Assembly (NCBI GenBank): GCA_018806985.1
Contig: JADANN010000467.1
Location: forward strand, 1,279,501-1,343,500
Direction: 5' to 3'
Source: Angiostrongylus vasorum
Taxonomy: Eukaryota > Nematoda > Chromadorea > Rhabditida > Metastrongylidae
DNA length: 64,000 bases
Shown: positions 47,883-60,009 of the stretch, one piece after another
How the letters are laid out: the number at the start of each line of letters is the position of its first letter
Position numbering within the stretch: the first letter of the stretch is position 1
The notes under the pieces: generated by a model
Database searches by the model: none
What the model was told of the DNA's origin: nothing
Seen by the model: only the letters and a program-made list of their open reading frames with translations
Translations under genes and position numbers: made by a program

Positions 47883-48437
47883 TTATGTCCTCAAGAACGA
47901 ATAATTGGCTAAAGATAAATCTACTGAGGGTACCGCACTCAGTGTACTTACTAAATAAGAAGAATTTATAGACGAAATCTATTATTTGGTTCACATTTAT
48001 TGAAAATATTCGGTTGCGTACATTTTGGGGGAAACACTGTCATCTAAAACCTTTTTCCGATTACTTGAATATTTTGACGACCCGTCTTCACTGGGTGTGT
48101 GGGCCCAGCATAATTTTCATCCTCTTGGAGTGTTGCTAGTTTAACCATTGTGGCTCCTTAGAGTTCCGAGGTTAGCCTGACTAAAATCTGCCCCAGGTCG
48201 TCACCACGACAGGCAGTCGCAGCCCTTGTGGATTAGGAGACCTGCCACTATGCTACTATTTTGATACCAGGACAGTGGTGGATCCTAGTATTAGTTAACT
48301 CTTAGCTAGGCGTCCTAATGGAAACGCCGGACTCCTTCTCAGGATGAGAGACCCTCATGGGGGAGATGAATCCCCTTCCTGTACATCGCAGCGCAACACC
48401 CAGGAACACCTCGCAGCCACGATGAGGCGGTAAGTCG
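47810..48437. repeat. Duplicated composite segment, copy 1
   Basis: The end of one R1, a roughly 170-bp spacer (with ATTGGCTAAAGATAAATC) and a whole second R1 recur at 60340-60965 with about a dozen or fewer differences by eye. Other R1 pairs differ far more. Confidence 0.85.
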
Positions 48438-48450
48438 TTGGGAGGTTTCT
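48055..48450 (-). repeat. R1, diverged subtype
   Basis: Reverse copy distinguished by GCATAATTTTCATCCTCTTG and GATTAGGAGACCTGCCACTA; matched closely only by the copy at 60593-60975, so these two form a subtype. Confidence 0.8.
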
Positions 48451-48454
48451 CCAA

Positions 48455-49150
48455 TTAACAAAGTAGAAATCGTATTGTCACCACTATTCACGGATAAAGT
48501 CCAGTTATGCAAGGTTTTGGTCCACTAAACCATCCATAATTCTATGTATCCTAAGCAGCTCGACACTGTTGAACAATTACAGAATCAGTGCAGCAGATAT
48601 GTGAATTTGACTGACTAGTAATCATAACGGACAACATTCAAAGGAATATCTCACTGGTAGGGGTACCAGAACGTAGATTCAATTTAATACCATTTTCATT
48701 TAAAAACTTCAACAATTGAATAATACGGTTTACCGGCAAATACTGAAAGTTGAGAGAATGTAAACACTTTCTTCAGCATCCTTAGTGTAGTCACCAAACA
48801 CTTTTGTAGGCAACTAGCTAACTGAACACTCACTTGCTCTTCGATCATAGCAGCAAAAAAAAAAAAGCTGGTCACCCTTCTGTCAACGAACGAACGCTAA
48901 ATATGATAAGAGGAATACAAACGTGAAGAAAGAAATCACGGGAGCCAAAACCTCATTAAACCTTCAAATTATTTTTACCATAAGTATGACTTAATTAGCT
49001 CAAGACAGAACGTATTACAGATGTGGTACCACTTCTATTCGGAAGAGTAACTTCAGCGCTTTCCCAGTTAAAAGCCCTTGAAGTTTAGACAGATATACAC
49101 CTACTTCGATGACAAGATTAACGAAAAACCCAGTGAACTGAATGAACTGA
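48455..49150. other. No gene recognised
   Basis: Unassigned sequence downstream of the gene C exon at 49152. No exon with a matching phase-0 acceptor was convincing here. Confidence 0.3.
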
Positions 49151-49151
49151 C

Positions 49152-50677
49152 CTTATTCTTATTACTCATAGTTGTAGAATTTTGAGGTACAGAACTATCA
49201 ACCACTTGTTGATTAAAAGCTGAATGGTTTGGAATTGGTTCAAGAAACGATGTGTATACGCACATGGACTGTTGCAAAGGAAGATGCGAAGCTTTAACCA
49301 CTGCCTCGGCATTGTTTCTAAAAGCTCTGCAATTAAGAACTCGAGTTACCAATAGTTATTGGCTTAAAATTAATAATGACTGTTAGTAATAGTGTTGTTG
49401 ACGTATATGTAAGAAGTGAAAATATCCGTCCTCAGAATCAGTTCATGACCAAAACTGCTTGAACACCACAGAAATGTTGATGATTCTATCCCATAACTGT
49501 TCCCAAACTACTGTACATGGCTGTTTATTTTGAGCCATTCAACAATCCAAGAGAAATACCGAGCCTGGTAGGGTAAACAAATTTTGAAAAAAACTAAAAG
49601 GCAGAAAAAAAGCAAACCTTGGCGGGTCAAGCGCCGAACTAACATTTAATCGAGTAGAACACTCTTTCGGTCGATGAAGTTGACCCATATGACAAGAGAA
49701 AACATTTGAATTTATGTCGAGGTTCTGGGGAATATAGGATTGTTGGCTAATTGGCAGCCCGCGATTCATAAATGCTGGGAGCGAGTTCTGCGACAACTGA
49801 TGGTTCGGCACGAGAGCGTAAGTCCAGCAAGGGTTAGATGTTTTTGGATAGCTATATCTTTGCTGTTGTGGCTGAGGTGAACATTCCGTATTCGTTGCCG
49901 CAATTTCACTCGGAATGACCCTGGACAACCCCAAATGGGAATTATTTCTGGGCAGCACATTTCCTTCAACAGGACTACTTCGCAATACAGGCTTTCCATC
50001 ACCGAAGGACAATTGGCGTTCGTTATTAAGTTGATCATTCAAGTGAAGAGAATTTGGTTGCGATGGCTTGGCTAGGAGGTCGGGTGGATTAACACCAAAA
50101 GCAGCTCCAGACGAAACTACTGTGTCTACCTTTTGGACGTCCTGTGTCCACAAAGCACATGCTTTCACATATTGCTGCTCATTAACGCTTTCGTCGTCAA
50201 TTCCTGCAAAGAAGTCTGGCTCAGAATGGACGGCATGAGCTACATCACATTCATTTGTGGAATCCAGTGGCATACGATGACGTTGCTCTTCGGAAGTCGT
50301 TCGTGGAACAGCTGAAGAACTCTGATCTGACACCGCTCCGTTACTGGAAGCCGTGTGATTATGAGGGTTAGGACTGTCAGCGTGGCAGATTTTTGAATCA
50401 ACGACTGTTGCCACTTCATTTGCGACCACTTCGTTTGTTGGATAAAGCAGTTCACTTTCCCTATCCGTTAACACGTTATCGAGTTCATCATTCGCTAGCC
50501 ATACCACATCGATTCCACCACACTCAAAATCGGGTCCTACTGCATGATCACCGCTCTCTTCTACTCCTCCACCAAAGACTGAATCCCGATTTTGTTCGAG
50601 CTCAGAGCTATCCAGAAGGACGCTTTCGCTCAATGTTCGTGCCACTTCGGTACCAGTGATCTGTTGTTCTGGTGAAT
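49152..50677 (-). CDS. Gene C: two exons of a low-complexity protein
   Basis: Not recognised. Exon 50677-49618 (1060 bp) and exon 49326-49152 (175 bp) join in phase (AG + A gives Arg) and encode about 411 residues with no stop. The large exon starts at a TTAATTTCAG acceptor and ends at a GTTTGC donor; the smaller ends at GTCAGT. The N-terminal part is acidic (VLLDSSELEQNRDS, DVVWLANDELDNV), the middle is rich in Ser, Asn, His and Val, and the C-terminal part is Gln/Pro/Tyr-rich (ECSPQPQQQRYSYPK). No domain was recognised; most of it looks disordered. Neither end of the gene is defined: there is no ATG at the upstream acceptor and no stop follows. It may be the 5' part of gene B, which is on the same strand, or a separate gene. 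Confidence 0.6.
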
Positions 50678-50679
50678 CT

Positions 50680-52545
50680 GAAATTAATCACTAGCAATAC
50701 TAAACCCAATGGTTCTTTATTTAAATTGCCTTTGTCATACAATACTATTCCTAGAAGGATATCGAATTTAGTTGCATTTTAACAGAAAATCTATAATCTT
50801 TTCATTAGCCAACATAACCCTGTCACTAACTTTATAAGGAAAAACACCTTAACGGGATCACATTTCCAAGATTATGACTGTCAACTCAACAATACACAAA
50901 GCCATAAGGCTAACGATTTCCTCTTAGCGTTTGGAATGTAAATGAGGCCAAAACTTGCAATAATTTCATAAGGCCCAGCGTGAGTGATAGATCCTGGTCA
51001 TTTTCATCGATTTTAAGAACTTTGGTGATAATTTAAAAAACCCGTCAGTGGAAAACCTTAGCGTTATGGAAAAGAGCTTCATATTAAGAGTCCACTACTT
51101 ATCACCAGGAATTATCCCCTATTACTGTAGCAGGAAAAATCCTAATGTAGTCGAACCTAACAGATAGATCACATATAGGTAAGATCATTGATTTAAACAT
51201 TCGAAATCTTCTCCAAAATGGAAGACGATGGAAAAGTCACCGATTAGACCAGAATAAGAGTATAAGGTAGTTTACTGAGTTTCAACTGGTTGTAGAAAGT
51301 AGCTTAGCAGCCCGCTAAACTCTGAAGTCGCGCAAGTCAAGTATTTTCTGGATCATACAGAGAATGCACAAGATTGTTCACTGAGAAAAAATGGGTCAAA
51401 TCTAAGCCAAATGAACCGAAATCCCAGTTTCAGTTTCGTGATTTCGGCTTTAATATCCTATTATAACTACAGGTAGCATTGAAAAGTCTTTATCTCATTG
51501 ACACCATCCCTACTCGCATGGTCATGTGTCTAGTGCTAACCATGTGACCTCATAACGCCGTGAAAGCGCTTTGAAAAGCTTTAATAAATTCGTTTCTAGA
51601 TCTATAAGCTTCGTGAATCGTACATCGTAAGAGACTCAAATGACAGCAAAAAGGAAAAATCTGCGCGATGATATTAGGTGGGTATGGAAATCAGATTGTA
51701 TGGCATATTTTGCATGAGAATTCCATCCAAACATAGCTTTTTGCTTGTGGAAACAAAAAACAAGAATGTCGTCACGTTTCATCCACTGTCTACTCTTTTT
51801 TAACAGTATTATGATAAATAAAACCATAGTGATACTGAGATATTTGCAGAACTCCGGACCGCTGGTGTCTGCAGTGGAGATCGAACACGCTCTTACCCTT
51901 TCTTGGGGTTAACGCGTTCACCACCACACCATGCGGGTCCCTAGTTCCGCCCTTCTCTCGGCCGTGTCATTGATCTATAGTTGCTGTCAGCGAAACATAA
52001 GAATCTATATACCTTTTCCATCGAGGTACTACTACCTTAGATAGCCTGATAGAATAGAATCCTGAAAATCTGGATGTGACAAATTCTTCGAACATATTTC
52101 CAATTGCTGCTTGGTTTTTGGAAAATGTATAACGCCGTTACCCATTAAAAAAGCAAGCTAAAGTAAGGGATCAGACCTCCGTAGCAATGAAACCAAGTGT
52201 AGTCAAATAAAACAAGATTACAACGAACACCCAAAAAGACCTTTATGCTACAAGCATTTTAGAACAAGTGACAGACAGTGTTAAGAGATTTAACGACCGG
52301 GAGAAGTCTACTAGGGCGGCACTGCTGCTGTTATTTGCCTGATAGTTGGAAAACGTCTCCATATGTAATTTGTTGCTTAAAACAAATAGGTATACAAACA
52401 CTGTCACTTAACTCCCAACTGAAATACTTATACTGGAGTTGTTCTCTTTTTCTTTTTGCGACAGTTGTTGTTCACTTCTTATAGCCATTCACTTGCCATA
52501 CGTCGGGAACACTTGTGGTGGCACTGATTTCCTTTTAATACTGAC
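50680..52545. other. No gene recognised
   Basis: This would hold the upstream part of gene C. Small minus-strand exon-like pieces occur (for example near 52030-52070, after a TTTTCAG), but none could be linked in phase. One SINE-C lies inside. Confidence 0.3.
51825..51975 (-). mobile_element. SINE-C, tail lost
   Basis: Reverse copy: ACTGAGATATTTGCAGAACT, then GGAGATCGAACACGC (B-box-like, reversed) and TCACCACCACACCATGCG (A-box-like, reversed). The TAAATAAA end is missing. Confidence 0.65.
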
Positions 52546-52547
52546 CT

Positions 52548-52938
52548 CTCAATGCCTTCCAATGGTTTATCCCCTCATCGTGGCTGGGAGTTGTTCCAAG
52601 GTGTCGAGCTGCGTTGTACAGCGGGGGTTCATTCTCCCGGCATGGGCTCCCAATTTGCGAAGAAGCCCGGCGTTTCCATCAGGAAGCCCAGCTAAGAGTA
52701 AATCAATACCAGGAATCACCACCGCTCTGGTACTAAACTAGTCGCATGGTGGTAAATCTCCCTCCGATCTACAAGGGCGGCGACTGCCGATGGTGGTGAC
52801 AACCTGAGGTCTCGGCTAGACTGACCTGGGGACTCCAGGGAAGCACAATGGCTAAACCATCACATCTCCAGCGAACAGAAATTATGCTGGGGTCCACACA
52901 GTAGTGACGATGGGCAGTCCAAGTACGCAAGTGAGTAC
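52548..52938 (+). repeat. R1, full length
   Basis: Begins TGCCTTCCAATGGTTTATCC and ends CCAAGTACGCAAGTGAGTAC. It has a deletion in the second half near 52805. Confidence 0.75.
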
Positions 52939-52939
52939 T

Positions 52940-54055
52940 TAGGGATATACAGATTTTATTGCTGTTAACCTTTACATGAATGACTGGAATGACCTTTTAA
53001 AACATTATACTGTCATGAAAGCACTATCTACAGGAGTCATATATTGCGGTATTCTCGTTTAGATGACAAATATTACCTCTAACGTCTACTCTAAAGGGAA
53101 AAATGGAACGAAACCAAGGTTGAGCTTTTTGATTCCTCTTATAATACACGTTACAAATGCAAAGTGCTTACAGCTACTATCAAAAATCGCAACCATGTCT
53201 TAGCTACGATTAACAATCCCATGATTGTCCCACGCTATAAAGTATTGGTCATGTTAAACCTTACTAAGCTGGCGACAAATTACGGACTCGCTGACTGCAC
53301 TATTTCACCGTCTACTGTTTCTCATTACCGATAAATGGAAAAAAGGAGGAACACCGAGAAAGAAAGCGAAGACCGAGGACAGTATGTGCCCAGCTGATTT
53401 ATTGATTGTTTTGTTTATTTTTAGGAAGTGATGGCTAAGAAAAGAATATACCAAGCGATTCTTGGGCGGATTTTGTTGTCTCTACTGCATCGTCCATGAG
53501 CGTGGTTTCAGTAGGAGGATAGAACAAATATCGAATTGCCTTTGTAGGTAACCTTAGTACCAAATGAACTCTGAAACGAAGGTTTTACAGAGAAGACGAA
53601 AAGGTGGAGCCTAGAACAATGCAAATTAAAATCAAATGGGAAGGTCAAAGTTCACGGATGAAGACTGTAAGGCGTTGCTGATTGCTGATGAAAAGTAGGA
53701 CGAACGAAAACATTCCCGGAAATTGACGGATTGCCAATGTCCCCGACCGTCCGGGAACTTAGAAAGCCAAATGAAATGGGCGTCATGCCGCTCAACTTAC
53801 GGGGCACCGGGCCCCGCCCCCTTATCACGACAATCTATATGAGTCGGCTACAAGCAGGATCACGTAGATCCTCCAACAATCGATTCCCCCATCAGTCGAT
53901 AATCATAAACTCAATGGTTTGTTGAGTGAGATGAGGTAGAACGACTTCTTAAATGAGCACTTTGAAAGAGAGAAGATTTATGGCATCATGTACGAAAAAT
54001 GTAGAGCTCTCAGCAATTTCTTGCAAAAGAGAAGGAGCAATGCACATAATGAATA
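52940..54055. other. No gene recognised
   Basis: Unassigned. The 64-codon frame at 53731-53925 has no supporting splice sites. Degenerate transposon sequence is possible around 53.3-53.9 kb but no motif could be named. Confidence 0.3.
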
Positions 54056-54059
54056 AACA

Positions 54060-54335
54060 AATAGAAGGATAAGGCTTCGTGGCTGATCAATCTTAGAGGG
54101 ATGCGCCATGGGCTCGGCTTCATTATGCATCGATGGAGGTGATTGAGTGCATATCTGGCATTTGCAATGATTCGCGGTGGCCTATCGATGTATCGAGCCA
54201 GTGCTGCTATCCTGCGAGACAAGTCTGGTACCAATTTGCCGGGCCCGGGAGGAGTTGGTGAGCCTGGAGCTCCGGATCGATCCATATATGTTGCAGGGGA
54301 GCCTCTGACCACTGTGCTACACACGCCTCTTATAT
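54060..54335 (-). mobile_element. SINE-B, near full length
   Basis: Reverse copy: GAAGGATAAGGCTTCGTGGC at the left, CGATGTATCGAGCCAGTGC in the body, and a head of ACTGTGCTACACACGCC. It has a short deletion around GGGCCCGGGAGGAG. Confidence 0.75.
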
Positions 54336-54739
54336 TTCTTATAGATAGTTCCGATGAAATCGGAGTAAATCGTGCATAGAACGAGTAACTCCGATGTGAA
54401 AGCGAAATATAAAAGCTGCAGCATTAAGGCCAAATGAATATAGACAAATGGAAAAAGTGGAGTTCACTGCCTGAAACTAGTGGCAATCGTTTCGTGTACG
54501 AAGAATTTCCATCTCTTCAACATTTTTCCTCTCTCTGCGGTTAAGGTCTTTCTTTCAAGTGCCTTTCCCTTTTGTTCAAAGCCTTTCTGAAAACTACAGA
54601 TTTTAGGTAGGACATTGGGGTTCGGTTCTGACAGTTGTGCACTTCGGCGACAAGGCACCCATGCGTAGCACCCTATGCTCAGTCGTGGGAGAATCGTAAA
54701 GTCACTACAGGCACTTTTCTTTCTTAACAATAGACTTGC

Positions 54740-55275
54740 TTCTTTGATAGAATTTCCTGAATGCTACGGATATGTGTGTCTAGGTGAAGATTTCAGCAGG
54801 AATGAACGACTTTTACCCAGAAGTGAGCAGGGAAGGAATGAGTGTTCTAGGGACACCTTGCAAAAAAACCAATGTGTGGTGAGGAGGGCAAGGGACGGCT
54901 GTATGGGTGAACTATTCTTTTCACTTCACGGTTCGTTCTAACTTTTCGTGAACCTCGGAAAACTGAACGCTACGAAAGTTCCAGCGAACGCACTATCATC
55001 TAGACGGTGGTACCAGTAGTATCCTGTATAGTAGAAGTGAGGACGAGAATCCGGAGTTCGGAACTAAGTAGACAAATAAACACCGGAAGCGCTGTTGTGT
55101 AGATCAAGATGTCGGAAATCATGTGGTCGTACGCGTTATACACTTTAACGACAACCAGTTGACAACAACTGTTAGCAAGTTGGCCAGACAGAATGCGAAC
55201 AACACAACAGGACCACCACTGACTAGATGGTCAGATCTCTTCATAGAGATCTCGGAAAAAAAAGACATGAAGACA
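54740..55275 (+). mobile_element. RTE LINE 3' fragment
   Basis: Plus-strand frames match only the end of the RTE protein: ECYGYVCLGEDF (compare CSSYVYLGREI at 41.6 kb), then near 55150-55250 NDNQLTTTVSKLA and PPLTRWSDLF (compare PPTRWSEFF). It is heavily decayed, with a gap between the two parts. Confidence 0.65.
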
Positions 55276-55754
55276 TCGCATGCTTAGTGTGGGTGTTGAT
55301 GAGAACAAAAATCGCTGTACAACTCAGGGGAGTCGGTTAAAACTAACTGTTAAACACTAGCTTAAATCTGTCCATGACAACTTATTTAGATCTGCAACGA
55401 ATACAAAAGAAGGCGTCACTATGGAAGAGAAATCAAAATCACGAAAGGCTTCCTTTCCTTTTTCTTTTTAAATCTGAGTTAGCTGTAAAATTATATCATT
55501 GAATTTCGGCAGAGTAGTTGGACCATGAGATCGTCACCAGTGCCTCATCCTGAATTCATAGAATGTTTTCGTATTTAAAAATAGTATAGAGTTTTTTTAA
55601 AAATTCGGTTCTTTGATAGCTGGAGGAATGATATGGAAATTCTATGGTGATCTACCACGGCCACGGTACGACTGCTGAGCTACACATCGCCGTTCCACAC
55701 TTAGGTACACACTACCAATGACGGTACGGCTGCAAACAATTAGGGAGTAAGAGA

Positions 55755-56040
55755 CAAATGGATAAAGGATAAAGCTCCCGGCGTTGATCAAACCCTGAGA
55801 GATGCGCCCTGCATTCGACTTCATTAAGCATCGCTGGAGGTGATTGCATGCATATGTGGCCTTTACAATGACTCGTGGTGGCCTACCGATGTATCGAGCA
55901 AGTGCTGCTATCCTCTCAAACAAGTCGTGTACCAATTTGACGACCCCGGAGGGATGGAAGGCTTGGTGAGCGTGGGGCGTCGGGGATCAATCCCATGTGT
56001 ATTGCAAGGCGCCTTTGACCACTGCACGCACCCTTTCGAG
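55755..56040 (-). mobile_element. SINE-B, full length
   Basis: Reverse copy with a doubled tail unit (AATGGATAAAGGATAAAGC), GCATTCGACTTCATTAAGCA, and a head ending ACCACTGCACGCACCC. Confidence 0.75.
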
Positions 56041-56109
56041 TAAGAGATACATAGGAAGAAAAGGATCTTTGTTGTTTACTTATTTACGCGACCCAACATA
56101 AAATATTTG

Positions 56110-56395
56110 GCGAATCTCGGCACTTCCATTCGTTTGTCTTTGCTTATGGATAGTCCGATGTTCTTCAAACTTGACTGTGGCTTTTGGCTTTTACTTGAGG
56201 ATTTGGTTTTCTTCGTGAATAGCCTTGAGCGAAAGGTGAAAAGATCATCCTGGAATCCATCAATAGATAGGTTAGGACGCTACCTTATCACTACAGTCCT
56301 TGTGGATCGGATAGAACTCTTCCGAGACAAGTCTGGCACCAAACTGCTGCCTTGGAGGGGATGGAGCGCTTCGTTTACACGTTGCAGAATCAAAT
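56110..56395 (-). mobile_element. SINE-A, head lost
   Basis: Reverse copy: CTTTTACTTGAGGATTTGG (reverse of the CAAGCAG region), TCATCCTGGAATCCATCAAT and CGAGACAAGTCTGGCACC. The tRNA-like part is not recognisable. Confidence 0.55.
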
Positions 56396-56754
56396 CAGTA
56401 GTCTAATGCGTATTATTGAATGCTGCTTAGGCCAGTATAAAATGAGTAACGGGTTTTTAAACCACAAGTTTTACAAGGTATATATCGCATCCAACACAAC
56501 TTTACTGTTAAAAAACTGGATCCCTCTCAGCAACTGTTCGTTATTTGGAAGGATAAGGAAAGTTGAAAAGCTTTGATAAACAGGTGCCCCTATGAATTGG
56601 GCAGGGTGGTAGTGAATTCATCGTCACGAAACCTCACGATGGAGCATGTTGAGAGGTGGATCTTAAGCCACAGCAGATGTTAAGTAAGGAGCTCGAAAAG
56701 AGATGAGGCTTAAAACATTATAGAAACCAAAATTGGTACCATAAAAAAATTTTT

Positions 56755-57120
56755 ATTTCATTTTATATGATCCATCTTCACGTCTATCATGCGTATCCAA
56801 GCACATCTCACAATCGATTTGTTTCCTCGTTCCCACTGTCCACAAAGATCTTCCACCTAACGTCTGGCTATGGTTGCTGCTTGAGGATTTTCATTTCATA
56901 TTGAGTGTCGTGAAATACTGGTCGAACAATTCTCTCGGGAGTCCTGAGATAGCCAGGATGGAGCGTTCCAAATTGGATTGCAGAGTGTTTTCCCCAGACA
57001 AGTCCGGCACCAATTTTGCCACCCTGGAGAAATGACAGGGCTTGGTTGAACCGAGGTGGAATCGAACTAGAACCATGCTCGTGATGACGGACATCACTAC
57101 CACTGTGCTATCCACCCCTC
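56755..57120 (-). mobile_element. SINE-A, full length
   Basis: Reverse copy with a complete head at the right: GGTGGAATCGAACTAGAACC (B-box-like, reversed) and ACTACCACTGTGCTATCC (A-box-like, reversed). It begins TGATCCATCTTCACGTCTAT at the left. Confidence 0.8.
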
Positions 57121-57414
57121 ATAAGAGGGTTACGACACCTTTTCTTCTTCAGTAGATGAAATCGTTTGTTGAAATGTCTTGAATCTTGCCAAAACAATCA
57201 CGGAAGCGAAGTGCTGTCACGAAGTTCGACGACATTCTACAAAAATTCCAGCACATGGACCCAGAATTTGTTAGAAAAAAGTGCATTGTAATCACTTTGC
57301 ATTTACTACCTATCCTTTTTTTCCTTCTTTTTCATTTTGTTTTCTTATTTTATGAAAGAAAAAAAGAAACAGGGAAGTGTACGAAAAATGATCAAAGTGA
57401 TTTACACTACAGCT

Positions 57415-57905
57415 TCAGCTTAACTGGGTTCAATGCCGATTTGTGCTACCCAGATAAATCCTGTTGATGGATAAATGCTGATATGCTGATAAAAGGATAA
57501 AAAATCTCTCGGCGTTGATCGATCCCTGAGGGAGGCGCCGTGCATTCGAAGTATCGTTGGAGGTGACTGAATTCGTATCTAGTCTTTACAATGACTCGCA
57601 GTGTCCTGGCGATGTAACGAGACAGTGCTGCTATCCTCTCAGACAAGTCTGGTACCAATTTGCCAACCTCGAGAGGGATGGAAGGCTTGGTGGGCTATGG
57701 GAGCAAGGATCGATCCGCGTGTGTGCCACAGTGACGCCTCCAACCACTGCGCTACAAGCGCCATAGAACATTCACGACTAGGAGAGATGGCGCAACGAAG
57801 AACCCTCATGATGTAGTTGTAAACGCGTTCATCCCAGAAAGAGTAATAACGTGTTCGATCCCCACCGCAGACATCTGAAATACGAACTTTTGCAAAAAAG
57901 TGACA
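57415..57905 (+). mobile_element. SINE-C long form split by a SINE-B
   Basis: The upstream module (AGCTTAACTGGGTTCAATGC, then ATCCTGTTGATGG) is at 57415-57485 and the tRNA-like module resumes at about 57770-57905 (AGAACATTCACGACTAGGAG, TGATGTAGTTGTAAACGCG, ACGTGTTCGATCCCCACC). The join sequence corresponds to the uninterrupted copy at 58860-59165, so the SINE-B inserted later. The 3' end is truncated. Confidence 0.7.
57486..57768 (-). mobile_element. SINE-B nested in SINE-C
   Basis: Reverse copy: AAAAGGATAAAAAATCTC at the left, then a deletion around GCATTCGAAGTATCG, CTCAGACAAGTCTGGTACC, and a head of CACTGCGCTACAAGCGCC. Confidence 0.75.
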
Positions 57906-58299
57906 TTGTTCTTGAACGACAGCAGTTTACACATGTTACACAACTACCACTGCAAAAGTGAAAGGAGATGATCCACGAAACCCTTCCTCAACCAATGAAT
58001 TCTTTGAAACTCTCCCTGAACATCTACGAATTTTCAAAGACTCTCCGACAACTACTAGCCAGAGGTCTTCGACTACCAAGTTCCTGCAGAAAACTGCATT
58101 CCTCCGAATAATTCGTTGCATTTAGATCATAAAATTTCAGTACCGTTGAAATAAATAAACCTTTTTCTTTTTAATAAAAAGTGTGTTGATTCTAACGGAT
58201 CCAGTTTTTTACTAGTAAAATTGTGTTGGATGCAATATACACCTTCCAAAACTTGCGGTTCAAAATTCGACATTCATTTTTGCGCTGGCCTAAGTACCA

Positions 58300-58640
58300 T
58301 TGAAAAATAAGCGTAAGATCACTGGTTTGATTCCGCGTCGCATAAACCAAGCCCTCCATCCCTCCAAGGTGAGCAATTTACTGTCATACTTCTCTGGGAA
58401 GGGCTTCATCCGATCCGCAAAGTGTGGTGATCGGTGTAGGAAGCCGCTTTGCACACCTATTCATGGATTCCAGGCTGAATCTGTTCGACTGACATTCAAG
58501 GGCTATTCACGAAGAAGGCCAAATCCTCAAGTAGAAGCCGAAGTCACACTCAAGTTTGAAGAGCTATGTGACCATGGATTCGCAAAACGAATCGAATGGA
58601 AGAAGTGCCGAGATTTGCCAAATATTTCATGCCGGGTATC
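58300..58640 (+). mobile_element. SINE-A, diverged
   Basis: Starts near AAGCGTAAGATCACTGG, keeps ACCAAGCCCTCCATCCCTCC, TGGATTCCAGGCTGAATCTG and a CAAGTAGAAGCCGAAG segment. The head is partly decayed. Confidence 0.55.
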
Positions 58641-58859
58641 TTAAATAAATAAAAAACAAAAGTCCTTTTTTTCTTTTGTATCTCTTACTCCCTAATGGCA
58701 CAGAACCCTATTTTTGTTGGCAGTGTATTCCTAGGTGTGGAACTGCGATGCGTACCGTGGTTGTCGTTGGGGGTCTATCGCATACAGTAGCCATGATAGA
58801 ACACCATACGGTTTCCATTTCAAATCTTCAACCATCAAGGTGCAGAAGTTCTATGAACA

Positions 58860-59165
58860 ACTGTACACTCCGACTACAGCCGCAGCTTAACTTGGTTTAA
58901 TGCCGATTTGGGCTCCTAGATTAATCCCGTTAACGGGTGATTGCTAGTGCCACTGATAGCCAGAACATTAGAAGAGAGGTAGGCGAAAAGAAGGACTCAC
59001 ATGGTGTGGTGGTAAACGTGAGTTATCCTCCGGAAAAGGTTATAAAGGGTCCGATCTCCACCGCAAACACCTGCAGTCTGTAGTTTCTGCAAATATCTCA
59101 GCATATTGCGGTTATATCTCACATAACACCCTTCCGTGAAAAAGAGGTGGGCAATAGATAAAAAA
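58860..59165 (+). mobile_element. SINE-C, long form, uninterrupted
   Basis: Upstream module CAGCTTAACTTGGTTTAATG and ATTAATCCCGTTAACGGG, then GGTGTGGTGGTAAACGTG (A-box-like), AAGGGTCCGATCTCCACC (B-box-like), GCAAATATCTCAGCATATTG and the end GGGCAATAGATAAAAAAAG. Confidence 0.75.
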
Positions 59166-59169
59166 AGTT

Positions 59170-60005
59170 ATGCAACTCTACACTATTTTTAGATACAACT
59201 TTCTAAGGATGCACGATGAGGCACTGATCACGATACCATACGGATTTTTTGCGGATTGTTTAGCGAGGAACTGTTCTTAATCCACGAAAGTCAATGCATC
59301 ATAAGAGCTGACCTCTACGTATTGTGAAGAGTCACATATTTAGATGACCGAATGCTTACGAACCGTGAATCGTTGCGCACAATTTCCAATTCAGTTCCAT
59401 CCCTTTCATGATTGTGATTCATGAAAGTGGCTTGCTTCTTACTTAGTGGCATTCAAGTATTATTCCGTGCTCTATGACTCACAGCTGAGAATCCAACGGT
59501 GAGACGTGAGCGACGAAAGTATCAGACCCATTTCGTGTGCACCTTCCATAATGATGTACTGCCAATGCCATGACACGACCGATCCGATCCATACGTGCTC
59601 TGCTTTTTATTTCTCTTTTACTGTTGTCCTATGACGATATGTCTCTCCAAGGTCTTCCACTCCAAAGACTTTGCGTAACAAGATGTTCCATCCGTAATAA
59701 TCTCGTAAGACAACGTTAAAGTGCTTTCTGAATAGTGCACAAAATTTCCGACGTCAATGGTGCTTTCCGTTCGTAGGTATCTCTGATCCCTAAACTGCCA
59801 CCGTCCCATTTTATTCGCACATACACCCAAATCCGACCAACCACCAACTTTTTCACTTCCTTAGGAGATCAACTCATGCTATTGATAGCGCTTCAATGTC
59901 TTAAACCTAATTCTAGATCTAAACCTTGATCTCAGCTTTGTCCAACTTGCCTTAGGGAATATCCACCTATACTTCTACAATTTGAGCATAGTATATGAAC
60001 CGTGA
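59170..60005. other. No gene recognised
   Basis: Unassigned; the 70-codon minus-strand frame at 59618-59830 has no splice or family support. Confidence 0.35.
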
Positions 60006-60009
60006 TACA

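Noticed and set aside
57182..57300. Possible plus-strand exon with KFDDILQKFQHMDPEF
   Set aside because: Looks amphipathic, but there is no convincing acceptor before it and no partner exon; flanked by SINE sequence.
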